From contig NZ_JASNWF010000007.1 in NCBI RefSeq assembly GCF_030283205.1, positions 186,001 to 250,000 on the forward strand: DNA of 64,000 nucleotides, given 5' to 3'. Of this stretch, positions 50,001 to 57,466 are shown one piece after another. Under the pieces are notes generated by a model. It saw only the letters and a list, made by a program, of their open reading frames with translations. It was not told the DNA's origin and ran no database searches. Source of the stretch: Actinomadura opuntiae (GTDB taxonomy: Bacteria; Actinomycetota; Actinomycetes; Streptosporangiales; Streptosporangiaceae). The position numbers and the translations under genes are program-made. Position 1 is the stretch's first letter. Each line of letters opens with the position of its first letter.

Positions 50001-52106
50001 GAGGCGCCGCACGACGGCGCTGGCTCCGGGGCGGCGGTCGGCGGAGCTGCGTGCGCTGAGCCGGACGTCGAGGAGGGGCCGTCAGGTCATGACGGTGGCT
50101 CGGCGGCGGTCGGCATGGATGGTGCCGGCGCGCCTGCGGGACCGGCCGTCGAGTTGGAGTCGTCGGATGATGGCAGTGGTTCGGCGACGGTCGGTGGCGA
50201 CGCGTGCGTGGAGCCGGTCGTTGAGGAGGGGCCGTCACATGGTGGCGGTGGCTCGGGGATCGCGGTTGGCGCCGACGCGTCTGCAGGGCCGGTGGCCGCG
50301 GACGGGGCGGCGTGTGACGACGGTGGTTCGGCGGCGGTCGGGGACGACGCGCCCGCTGAGCTGGCCGGCCAGGAGGGGCCGTCAGGTGATGGCAGTGGTT
50401 CGGGTGTGGTGGTGGATGGGCAAGGGGGTGGCTCTGCTGAGTCGGGGTCTCGTGGGGTGAGTGCGTCTTCAGGGGGTCGCGGGTTCGGGGAGGGCCGGGG
50501 GGCGTTTGTGGAGGTGGTGCGGCTTTCGGGGGACGGGGCCGCGGCGCTCGGTGGGGGTGAGGCGGACGTCGTGTTCCCGCGGCGCGGTGGGACGCCCGCG
50601 GAGCGGGTGGCGTCCGCGCTGGCGGGGACGCCGGGGACGACGGGGGCGCGCAGGGTGCTGGCCGGGCGGGTCCGGCCGTCGGGGGAGCGGGCCCGGCGTG
50701 TCGTCCGGCAGGTGGTGCGGACGGCGGACCTGGAGGCGCTGCCGGTCCCGGCGGACGCCGGGACGGCGTTCGACGGGCGGACGTTCGTGGTGGTGGACGA
50801 CGGGTGCGGTGTCGCGCTGGAGCTGGCCGACCTGCTGGAGCGGTACGGGGCGCGGGTGCGGACGCCGATGGACGTGGACGGGGAGTGCGACGGGCTGGTG
50901 CATCTGGCGGCGCTGCGGCCGGGGGCGACGGCGGTGCTGCCGGACGCCTACGCCGGGATCCGGGAGGCGCTGGTGCGCGGGCTGCGGTGGCTGGTCCTGG
51001 CGAGCGGGGCCGGCGGGACGTTCGGCAGGGCGTTCGACGGCGGCGGGATCGGGGATCCGGGGCCGGGCGCGGGGCTGCGGGGCCTGGCCGCGACGGTCGC
51101 GCAGGAGTATCCGGAGACGCTGGTCAGGGCGGTCGACGTGGACACCAAGGACACGCCGCGGGCCATCGCGCTGCGGATCATGGCGGAGCTGCTGGACGCC
51201 CGCGGCCCGGTGGCGGTCGGGCACGAGGGGGATCTGCGGCGCACGATGCGGCTGGTGCCGGCGGAGCTGCGGGGCGAGGCGCGGGTGCCGCTGGAGCGGG
51301 ACGGGGTCGTCCTGCTGACCGGGGGCGCGCGGGGCGTCACCGCGCGGGTGGCGCTGGAGCTGGCGCGCACGACGGGCTGCCACGTCGAGGTGATGGGGCG
51401 GACGCTGGAGCCGGTGGGCCCGCCGTCGTTCCCGGACGTCCCCGACGAGGCGGGGCTGCGGCGGGCGCTGGTCGCGCAGGGCGGGAGGAAGCCCGCGGAG
51501 ATCGAGGCGACGGTGCGGCGGATCCTGGCGGAGCGGGAGATCCGCGCGAACCTGGACGCGTTGAAGGAGCACGCCGCGTCGGTCCGCTACCACGCGGGCG
51601 ACGTGCGGGAGCCGCGCGTGGTGCGCGACGTCGTCGAGCGGATCTACGTGCGGCACGGCCGGCTGGACGGGGTGGTCCACGGCGCGGGGATCGTGGAGGA
51701 CCGGCTCGTCCGCGACAAGGAGCCCCAGTCGTTCGAGCGGGTGTACCGGACGAAGGTGGACGGGGCGTCGGCGCTGGCGTCGGCGGTGCGGGCCGACGTC
51801 GGGTTCTTCGTCGTGTTCGGCAGCGTCGCGGGCGTGCACGGCAACCGGGGCCAGGCGGACTACGCGGCGGCCAACGATGCGTGCGACACGCTGGCGCACG
51901 TGTGGCGGACGCGGCTGCGCGGCCGGGTGCTGGTGGCGGACTGGGGCCCGTGGGCGGGCGGCGGGATGGTGTCGCCGGAGCTGGCCCGCGAGTACGCGCG
52001 GCGCGGCGTCGGGCTCATCGATCCGGACGCGGGGGTGGCGGCGCTGATGCGGGAGATCGCGCACGGGGACGAGACGCAGGTCGTGTTCACCGGGACGGTC
52101 CGGTGA
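44079..52106 (+). CDS. Pfa-like iterative synthase: NMO-NMO-KS-AT-ACP-KR
   Basis: 2675 residues. Two nitronate-monooxygenase-like TIM barrels come first (residues ~27-240 with VPVLAAGGIGPHTAAAAVAG; ~336-660 with YPVVQGPMTQVSDRSAFAAA and GRECGGHVGPR), equivalent to the enoyl-reductase PfaD of PUFA synthases. Then KS (~690-1128; Cys in DAACAASL, HGTGTEVGD, GHTKCAAG), AT (~1224-1574; GHSYGE, CAFHS), one ACP (~1669-1747; Ser in LSIDSIKR), a ~400-residue low-complexity linker, and a KR (~2145-end; LLTGGARGVTARVALE, FGSVAG, QADYAAAND). ATG 44079 follows GGGGGG; TTG 44007 or ATG 44097 are alternatives. GTGA overlap with the next gene. Product unknown. Confidence 0.9.
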   Translation: MAADRGMAADRGEVRAVEDGPERRAPGRRPRPEIVGVTPFGRPAPQLAVAVARAGGHGVLDLGTDREPALAALADVRRWWAGRFGVRVPAGCRVRPQELPDAVDTVVFDAPALRSDDSLDIAGFARGRRLLVEVVDADEAAAVLLVAGGFAGTRGTALIARGCEAGGRVGDLTAFVLLQRLLADERVDVPVLAAGGIGPHTAAAAVAGGAAGVVLDVQLALVREMDLPADVAAALTAMDGSETRVVHGHRVYTRPDLPDIALADLTPAEVNARLGATGLRARLLPAGQDAPLAAALAARHRTAGGVVQAVREGIGEHLRAAVQAAPLEPRQTPDGPEYPVVQGPMTQVSDRSAFAAAVAQEGALPFLALALMDGERVRTLLRETADRLAGRAWGVGLLGFAPPEVREAQLAAVREAAPPYAIVSGGRPAQAASLEDAGISAYLHVPAPDLLDRFLAEGARKFVFEGRECGGHVGPRASFPLWEAQVERLMAFGGDPADLSVMFAGGIHDARSAAMVAALAGPLAERGADVRVLMGTAYLFTAEAVAAGAILPGFQKAALECEATALLETSPGHATRCARTPYVEQFAETRRELEAAGTPRQDMWRQLERLNLGRLRIASKGLRRTTPVGPDEQRAEGLYMIGDVAALRSSTTTVTDLHEQVTTGAGELLAARAAELGIAGDRSAAPAARPADIAIIGIGCVFPGARDADAYWANIVGGVDSVTEVPAGRWDPAVHYDPSDPGKTPSKWGGFLPDVPFDALAYGIPPNALGSIEPIQLLALDVASRALKDAGYADRPFDRSRTSVFFGAEGGNELATAYGLRATLPSYLGEVPPGLDEQLPAPTEDSFPGVLTNVIAGRIANRLDLGGANYTVDAACAASLAALDAACKELATGGSDMVLCGGADVHNGIYDYLMFSAVRALSPSGRCAPFDAAADGIALGEGVACVVLKRLADAERDGDRVYAVVKSVAGSSDGRSLGLTAPRAEGQRLALDRAYERAGVRPSDVGLVEAHGTGTEVGDRTELATLTAAFSAAAPGSVTLGSVKSQIGHTKCAAGLAGLIKTAYALHTGVLPGTLHLTSPNAEWKQDGPFAFGAAARPWAARPGDRYAGVSGFGFGGANFHAVLAGYDGGPEPVSGLAEWPAELFLIRGADRTAARAEIARLRRLLDVPSARLRDLARTCASAEGRVQVAVVATGPDDLRGKLAAAAEFRAAPGVHVRRSADPGQVAFLFPGQGSQRPGMLAGLFVAFPRLQRLLRLAGGRYAPAMFPPAAFGPGDARRQRETLTDTRVAQPALGIADLAVHRLLTAVGVHPDLAAGHSYGELVALCAAGVFDDTDMIELSAARAEAILAAAGADPGAMAAVSGTLRQVREAISGVSEIVIANHNAPDQVVVSGTGGGLDRALAALADRGLAAERIPVACAFHSPLVAAASGTLRTALTGRDLRSPAFPVWSNTTAAPYDSDPADLAATLAGQIAAPVRFVEQIEAMYDAGARTFVEAGPGRVLTGLVGRILGDRPHTAVACDAPGGDSVERFLHALAELAAVGVAVDPLPLFAGRDARVLDGAPSAAPGWIVNGHLVRTADGGYPAGALRPAERVAAFGRPSDGAVLEYLRAGRELIAAQREVILRHLGADPAAPAAPTTPAPVPAPRPVLPGETLPALPPAAEPPRDVRATVLSVISARTGYPESMLDGDLDLEADLSIDSIKRTVIIGEVTERLGLTASDDAVIEQLTRITTIGGIVDWLRTRLPSAELPGLYQGPQRPTVPPQAPSRPGPSAHVGTPALSGRPAPDKRRDARPTSGEADHDATRSTPGHRHDEPVRAHAMRSGGEPAEDKTTGTPSAPVDAARQSDEVRADASATTRRPAEDLGRETDGKGRPVAETPHDAAPSTRPAEGPAPTQVPGTLAELRSDASGDAASPKTTAEPDVDTPEEPARVSFSERPASNGTEMPSKEAPTPLTSHDERPDAPEATPTEEEAPHDGAGSGAAVGGAACAEPDVEEGPSGHDGGSAAVGMDGAGAPAGPAVELESSDDGSGSATVGGDACVEPVVEEGPSHGGGGSGIAVGADASAGPVAADGAACDDGGSAAVGDDAPAELAGQEGPSGDGSGSGVVVDGQGGGSAESGSRGVSASSGGRGFGEGRGAFVEVVRLSGDGAAALGGGEADVVFPRRGGTPAERVASALAGTPGTTGARRVLAGRVRPSGERARRVVRQVVRTADLEALPVPADAGTAFDGRTFVVVDDGCGVALELADLLERYGARVRTPMDVDGECDGLVHLAALRPGATAVLPDAYAGIREALVRGLRWLVLASGAGGTFGRAFDGGGIGDPGPGAGLRGLAATVAQEYPETLVRAVDVDTKDTPRAIALRIMAELLDARGPVAVGHEGDLRRTMRLVPAELRGEARVPLERDGVVLLTGGARGVTARVALELARTTGCHVEVMGRTLEPVGPPSFPDVPDEAGLRRALVAQGGRKPAEIEATVRRILAEREIRANLDALKEHAASVRYHAGDVREPRVVRDVVERIYVRHGRLDGVVHGAGIVEDRLVRDKEPQSFERVYRTKVDGASALASAVRADVGFFVVFGSVAGVHGNRGQADYAAANDACDTLAHVWRTRLRGRVLVADWGPWAGGGMVSPELAREYARRGVGLIDPDAGVAALMREIAHGDETQVVFTGTVR
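50008..50460 (+). repeat. Imperfect tandem repeats in the ACP-KR linker
   Basis: About five copies of a ~28-residue unit, pattern D-D-G-G-S-A-A-V-G-x-D-A-x-A-x-P-x-x-E-E-G-P-S, encode an acidic Gly/Ser linker. They are protein-coding, not a CRISPR array. Repeat-driven length change is likely between strains. Confidence 0.75.
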
Positions 52107-55100
52107 CGCAGGAGCCGATCGCGATCGTGGGCGCGGGGGCGGTGTTCCCCGGCGCCGGGTCGGCGGCGGAGCTGTGGCGCAACGTGCTGGCGGGGATCGA
52201 CGCGATCTCCGAGGTGCCGCCGGGCCGCTGGGATCCGGCGCTGTACTACGACCCGGACGCCTACGGCCGGGCGCCGGAGTGCGACCGGTTCTACTGCCGG
52301 CGCGGCGGGTTCGTGGACGAGCTGGCGACGTTCGACCCGGCCCGGTTCGGGATCACGCCAGCGTCGGTGCCGGGGATGGAGCCGGACCAGCTGCTGGCGC
52401 TGCGGACGGCGGCGGAGGCGATCGCGGACGCGGGCGGTGACGAGCGGCTGCCGGACCGCGGCCGGATCGGGGTGGTGGTGGGCCGCGGCGGCCACATCAC
52501 GCCGGGGGTGGCGCGGTTCGACCAGCGGGTGCGGACGTCGCACCAGGTGGCGGGGGTGCTGGCGGAGCTGGTGCCCGAGCTCGGCGCGGACCGGCTGGAG
52601 GAGGTCCGGCGGGCGTTCTGCGACCGGCTCGGTCCGGCCGGCCCGGACGCGTCGGCGGGGCTGCTGCCGAGTTTCGCGGCGGCGCGGATCGCCGAACGGT
52701 TCGATCTGCGCGGGCCGGCGTACACGCTGGACGCGGCGTGCGCGTCGTCGCTGCTGGCGGTGGAGCACGCGGTGCGGGCGCTGCGCGGCGGGCAGGCCGA
52801 CGCGATGCTGGCGGGGGCCGTCCACCACGCGCACCACGCGACGCTGTGGGGGGTGTTCAGCCAGCTGCGGGCGCTGAGCCCGAGCGAGACGATCCGTCCG
52901 TTCGACCGGTCGGCGGACGGGACGCTGCTGGCGGAGGGCACCGGGATGGTGCTGCTGAAGCGGCTGCGGGACGCGGTGCGGGCCGGCGACCGGATCCACG
53001 CGGTGATCGTGGGGGCGGGGTCGTCCAGCGACGGGCGGGCGGCCGGGATCATGAGCCCGCTGGTGGACGGGCAGGTCCTGGCGGTGGAGCGGGCGTGGCG
53101 GGACGCGGGGCTGGATCCGCGGGCGCCGGGCGCGCTGGGCCTGGTGGAGGCGCACGGGACGGGGACGCCGGCGGGGGACGAGGCGGAGCTGGCGACGCTG
53201 CGCCGGGTGTTCGGGACGGACGGCGCGCCGGTCGGGCTCGGCACGGTGAAGTCGATGATCGGGCACGCGATGCCGGCGGCCGGGATGGCGGGGCTGATCA
53301 AGGCGGCGTGCGCGCTGCGCGACGGGGTGCTGCCCCCGACGCTGCACGTGGACGATCCGCATCCGGCGCTGGACGGCGGGCGGCTGCGGATCGTCCGGGA
53401 GGCCGCCGAGTGGGAGCGGCCGCCGGACGGCCCGCGCCGGGCGGTGGTGAACGCGTTCGGGTTCGGCGGCGCGAACGCGCATCTGGTGCTGGAGGAGCCG
53501 CCGGCGGCGCGGGCGCGCAGGCGCCGCAGGCTGGACGCGCCGCGTTCGGAGGAGGGCGTGCTCAGGCTGGCCGCCCGGACGGCCGACGAGCTGGCGGCGC
53601 TGCTGGCGGCGCCCGACGAGGAGCTGCTCGCACGGACGGGGGAGGACCCGCCGGACCTTCCGTGCCGCCTGGCCATCGTGGGGCCGACCGCGCGCAGGCT
53701 CGACCTGGCGCGCGCGGTCGTGCAGCGGGGGACGCCGTGGCGGGGCCGCAGCGACGTGTGGTTCACGCCGCGTCCGCTGCTCGCGGAGGGCGGCCGGCTG
53801 GCGTTCCTGTTCCCGGGCTTCGAGGCGGCGTTCGAGCCGCGCGTGGACGACGTCGCCGAGCACTTCGGGCTGCCGAAGCCGGAGCCGAGCGGCCGCGCCG
53901 ACCTGTTCGGGCACGCCGCGGACGTGATGGCGGTCGGCCGGCTGCTCGCCGCCGCGCTCGCGGAGCTGGGCGTCGAACCGGACGTCGCGGCCGGGCACAG
54001 CCTCGGCGAGTGGACGGCGATGATCGTCGCGGGCGTCCACGACCCGGAGGCCGCGGAGGCGTTCGTCCGCGCGCTCGACCCGGACGGTCTGGAGGCCCCG
54101 GACGCGGTGTACGGGGCGCTCGGCTGCGGAGCCGACCGGGCGCAGGAGGCGATCGCCGGGCGGCCCGGAGTGTTCGTCAGCCATGACAACTGCCCGCACC
54201 AGTCGGTGATCTGCGGCCCGGCGGAGGACGTCCGCGAGGTGCTGGGGCGGCTGGCGGAAGAGGGCGTCCTCGGCCGGGAGCTGCCGTTCCGGACGGGGTT
54301 CCACACGCCGCTGGCGGAGGCGTACGAGAAGCAGGTGCGGCGCTCGTTCGAGGTGCTCGCGGTCCACGAGCCGCGCTTCCCGGTGTGGTCGGGGACGACC
54401 GCCGCGCCGTTCCCGTCCGGGGAGGACGCGGTGCGGGAGCTGGTCGTGCGGCATCTGCTGGAGCCGGTGCGGTTCAGCGAGCTGATCGAGCAGCTGTACG
54501 GGACGGCGCACGTGCGGGCGTTCGTGCAGGTCGGCCCGGGGAGCCTCACCGGGTTCGTCGGCGACCGGCTCGGCGGCCGCGAGCATCTGGCGATGGCGGT
54601 GAACGTCCCGAAGCGCGACGGCATGGCGCAGCTGCGGCGGGTCGTCGCGGCGCTGTGGGCGGAGGGGTACGGGGCGTCCCCGGCGCCGCCGTCGGCGGCG
54701 GGCATGCGCCTGGACCTCGGCACGCCGCTGGTCCGGCTGGACGGCGCGGTGCCGCCGATCCGGCCCGGTGCCGGTCCGGTGCCGTCGCTGCCCGCCGACG
54801 ATCCGGTGCTGGCCGAGCTGGAGGCGCTGCTCAACGACGCGGCGAGCGGCGCGCAGACGGTCCTGGAGGCGCTCGGCGGCGGCCCGGCGGCCGCGTCGTC
54901 GCCCGCCGCGAGCCGCGCCGCCGACGAGCTGGTGCTGTCCCGGATGTTCTCGCTGGAGGCGATGCCCTACCTCGCCGACCACTGCGTCGTCCCGCAGCCC
55001 GCGGGCTGGCCCGACATGTCGGACCGGTTCCCGATCGTCCCGCTGGCGACGCTGCTGGAGGTGATGGCGGCGACCGCGCGCGAGCTGCTGCCCGACACGG

Positions 55101-56371
55101 TCGCGGTGGGCTTCGAGAACGTCCGCGCGGTCCGGTGGGTGGTGGCGGCGCCGCCGACCACCGCCGACATCCGCGCCCACCTCGTCGACGACCGGAGCGG
55201 CCCGCGCAGGGTCAAGGTCGTAATCCCCGGCCACGCCGACGGGACCGTCCTGCTCGCCGACCGGCACCTGCCGCCGCCCCCGCCGGACCGCACCCCGCTG
55301 GCCGCGGAAGGCCCGCCCGTCGTCACGGCGGAGCGCCTCTACGAGGAACGCTGGATGTTCCACGGCCCGCTCTTCCGCGGCGTCTCCGCGGTGACCTCGC
55401 TGGCGGAGGACGGCGTACGCGGCGTACTGACGTCCCTGCCCACGCCGGGCGCGCTCATCGACAGCGCCGGGCAGCTGTGCGGCCACTGGATCCAGGTGTA
55501 CGGGGAGAAGGACCAGATCGTCTTTCCCGTAGGGATCGAACGCGTCTCCTTGTACGGGCCGCCGCCGTCCGTAGGGGAGCGGCTCGAAACCACTGTCTGG
55601 GCAGAGTCGCTTACGGACACCACCCTGCGCTGCTCCGCCGAGATGGTCCGCGAAGACGGCACCCTGTGGGCGCGCGTCGACGGATGGACCGCGCACCGCT
55701 TCTTCACCGACGAGGCCGTGTGGCGGATGAGGTTCACCCCCGAGGTCTCCGGGATGGGCGAACCGCAGGACGGCGGATGGTGCCTGGCGCGCCGGCACTG
55801 GGACGGCGCCGCGTCCCGCGACCTGGTGATGCGGCAGTACCTGTGCGCTGCCGAACGCGCCGAGTACGAGCGGCTGCCCTCGTTCGCGCAGGGCCCCTGG
55901 CTGCTCGGACGCGTCGCCGCGAAGGACGCGGTCCGCGACTGGCTGTGGCGCAACGGCCACGGGCCCCTGTTCCCCGTCGAGCTGACCGTCCGCGACGGAC
56001 CGGGCGGTTCCGAGGGCGCGGCGCACCACCCGGAGGTGACCGGGCCGTTCGGCGAGGAGCTGACCGTGTCCATCGCCTGCGACGCCGAACTGGGCGTCGC
56101 CCTGGTCCGCCGTGCGGGCGAGCCCGCCGGCATCGGCCTGACCCCCGGCGGCGAGGACGCCCGCGTCCGCGCCGCCCGGCAGGCCGTCCTGCAGGCGCTC
56201 CCCGCCGGGACGGACCGCCCCGAACCCGCCGTCACCGCGGCCGACGCCGAGCGGCTGCTGGTCGCCGGCGGCGGGACGGTCACCGCGGTCGAGACACGCG
56301 AACTGGACGGACACGTCGTGGCCTGGACGGTCACGGCGGGCGGCACCGACATGGAGGAGAGCCGAACATGA
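52103..56371 (+). CDS. Pfa-like KS-AT-DH synthase with degenerate PPTase-like tail
   Basis: 1422 residues from GTG 52103, overlapping the preceding stop. KS (1-455; Cys in LDAACASSLLAVEHAV, EAHGTGTPAGDE, GHAMPAAGMAG), AT (~545-860; GHSLGEWTAM, TGFHTPL), hotdog dehydratase (~935-1190; YLADHCVVPQPAG with His, ALIDSAGQLCGHW with Asp). The C-terminal part contains WLLGRVAAKDAVRDWLW and EELTVSIACDAELGVALV, matching the W-xxKEA and SxSH regions of phosphopantetheinyl transferases with SH changed to AC, so a PPTase-like domain probably inactive or altered. Works with the NMO-KS-AT-ACP-KR protein. Confidence 0.88.
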   Translation: MTQEPIAIVGAGAVFPGAGSAAELWRNVLAGIDAISEVPPGRWDPALYYDPDAYGRAPECDRFYCRRGGFVDELATFDPARFGITPASVPGMEPDQLLALRTAAEAIADAGGDERLPDRGRIGVVVGRGGHITPGVARFDQRVRTSHQVAGVLAELVPELGADRLEEVRRAFCDRLGPAGPDASAGLLPSFAAARIAERFDLRGPAYTLDAACASSLLAVEHAVRALRGGQADAMLAGAVHHAHHATLWGVFSQLRALSPSETIRPFDRSADGTLLAEGTGMVLLKRLRDAVRAGDRIHAVIVGAGSSSDGRAAGIMSPLVDGQVLAVERAWRDAGLDPRAPGALGLVEAHGTGTPAGDEAELATLRRVFGTDGAPVGLGTVKSMIGHAMPAAGMAGLIKAACALRDGVLPPTLHVDDPHPALDGGRLRIVREAAEWERPPDGPRRAVVNAFGFGGANAHLVLEEPPAARARRRRRLDAPRSEEGVLRLAARTADELAALLAAPDEELLARTGEDPPDLPCRLAIVGPTARRLDLARAVVQRGTPWRGRSDVWFTPRPLLAEGGRLAFLFPGFEAAFEPRVDDVAEHFGLPKPEPSGRADLFGHAADVMAVGRLLAAALAELGVEPDVAAGHSLGEWTAMIVAGVHDPEAAEAFVRALDPDGLEAPDAVYGALGCGADRAQEAIAGRPGVFVSHDNCPHQSVICGPAEDVREVLGRLAEEGVLGRELPFRTGFHTPLAEAYEKQVRRSFEVLAVHEPRFPVWSGTTAAPFPSGEDAVRELVVRHLLEPVRFSELIEQLYGTAHVRAFVQVGPGSLTGFVGDRLGGREHLAMAVNVPKRDGMAQLRRVVAALWAEGYGASPAPPSAAGMRLDLGTPLVRLDGAVPPIRPGAGPVPSLPADDPVLAELEALLNDAASGAQTVLEALGGGPAAASSPAASRAADELVLSRMFSLEAMPYLADHCVVPQPAGWPDMSDRFPIVPLATLLEVMAATARELLPDTVAVGFENVRAVRWVVAAPPTTADIRAHLVDDRSGPRRVKVVIPGHADGTVLLADRHLPPPPPDRTPLAAEGPPVVTAERLYEERWMFHGPLFRGVSAVTSLAEDGVRGVLTSLPTPGALIDSAGQLCGHWIQVYGEKDQIVFPVGIERVSLYGPPPSVGERLETTVWAESLTDTTLRCSAEMVREDGTLWARVDGWTAHRFFTDEAVWRMRFTPEVSGMGEPQDGGWCLARRHWDGAASRDLVMRQYLCAAERAEYERLPSFAQGPWLLGRVAAKDAVRDWLWRNGHGPLFPVELTVRDGPGGSEGAAHHPEVTGPFGEELTVSIACDAELGVALVRRAGEPAGIGLTPGGEDARVRAARQAVLQALPAGTDRPEPAVTAADAERLLVAGGGTVTAVETRELDGHVVAWTVTAGGTDMEESRT

Positions 56372-56649
56372 GCGACGACGCCCTGACGCAGGTCGTCCGG
56401 ATGCTGGCCGAGGTCGTGGGGGAGGACTTCCTGCTCGACGTGGAGGTCGACCGCGACACGACCTTCAACGACGACCTCGGGCTGGAGAGCATCGAGTTCG
56501 TCGCGCTCGCCGACAAGCTGCGCGACCACTACGGCGACGAGGTCGACCTCGCCGCGTTCATCGCCGGCATGGACATCGACGAGATCATGAACCTGACGGT
56601 CGGCGACCTGGTGGACCACATCGCCGCCACGGAGTCCGCGCATGCCTGA
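56368..56649 (+). CDS. Free acyl carrier protein
   Basis: 93 residues with the phosphopantetheine site FNDDLGLESIEFVALADKL (Ser in LESIE). ATG overlaps the synthase stop; the 3' end overlaps the hydrolase start by 8 bp. A stand-alone ACP in addition to the internal ACP suggests a transfer or priming step. Confidence 0.93.
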   Translation: MSDDALTQVVRMLAEVVGEDFLLDVEVDRDTTFNDDLGLESIEFVALADKLRDHYGDEVDLAAFIAGMDIDEIMNLTVGDLVDHIAATESAHA

Positions 56650-57466
56650 CCTCACCGTCCGCGGGGTCCGCTTCCACGTGCAGGCCGCGGGGCCCGGCGG
56701 CGACGCGGACGCGCCCGTGGTGGTGTTCGTCCACGGGCTCGTGATGGACAACCTGTCGAGCTTCTACACCACGCTCGCCATGCCGGTCGCCGGCGCCGGC
56801 GCCCGCACCGTCCTGTACGACCTGCGCGGGCACGGCCGCTCCGAGCGGACCCCGTCCGGCTACGGCGCCGCCGACGCCGTCGCCGACCTGTTCGCGATCC
56901 TCGACGCGCTCGGCCACCACCGCGTCCACCTGGTCGCGCACAGCTTCGGCGGCGTCATCGCGCTGAACGCCGCGCTCGCGCGGCCCGACCGGGTCGCGGG
57001 GCTCGTGCTGATCGAGGGCCACGGGCCCGGCGAGGCCCCCGGATGGTCCGAGGGGCTGCTCAACACGCTGGCGCGCTGGTCGCTGATCCTGGAGTACGAG
57101 CGGCTCGCCGACCAGCTGCTCGCCACCGGCCGGCGCCGGGCCGGCCGGCAGCTGGCCACCGCCGAGGCCCTGGTCAACCGGACCACCCTGCTCGCGGACG
57201 TCGCCGCCCTCGACCCCGTCCGCCCCGCCGACCTGGCCGCCGTCCGCTGCCCCGTGCTCGCCGTGTACGGGCAGCACTCCGACGTCGCCGGCGCCGGCCG
57301 GCTGCTGCTGCACTCCGTCCCCGACTGCACCCTGCACGTCATGGCCGGCCACGGCCACACCGCGCTGCGGGAGGGGACGGCCGAGATCCTGGAGGTCGTC
57401 TTGCCCTGGCTGGCCCACCACACGGGGACCCGCGTCCCCGCGGCCGTCGGCGGAGGTGCCCGGTGA
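56642..57466 (+). CDS. Alpha/beta hydrolase (thioesterase-like)
   Basis: 274 residues. Oxyanion region VVVFVHGLVMDNLSSFYTTL, GRSERTPSGYG, nucleophile elbow LVAHSFGGVIALNAAL (Ser), and His in MAGHGHTALREGTAEILEV give a full triad. Embedded between ACP and glycosyltransferase with overlapping ends, so probably offloads or transfers the finished chain; thioesterase or acyltransferase activity cannot be separated by sequence. Confidence 0.88.
   Translation: MPDLTVRGVRFHVQAAGPGGDADAPVVVFVHGLVMDNLSSFYTTLAMPVAGAGARTVLYDLRGHGRSERTPSGYGAADAVADLFAILDALGHHRVHLVAHSFGGVIALNAALARPDRVAGLVLIEGHGPGEAPGWSEGLLNTLARWSLILEYERLADQLLATGRRRAGRQLATAEALVNRTTLLADVAALDPVRPADLAAVRCPVLAVYGQHSDVAGAGRLLLHSVPDCTLHVMAGHGHTALREGTAEILEVVLPWLAHHTGTRVPAAVGGGAR

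Noticed and set aside
42783..50012. 2409-codon open frame on the - strand opposite the PKS
   Set aside because: Arg/Gly/Asp-rich composition with no domains; it is the complement of the synthase and PhaC-like genes, produced by GC-rich third positions.
50008..50460. CRISPR-like repeats
   Set aside because: Repeats are degenerate, in frame with the synthase and encode a linker; no spacers and no cas genes.
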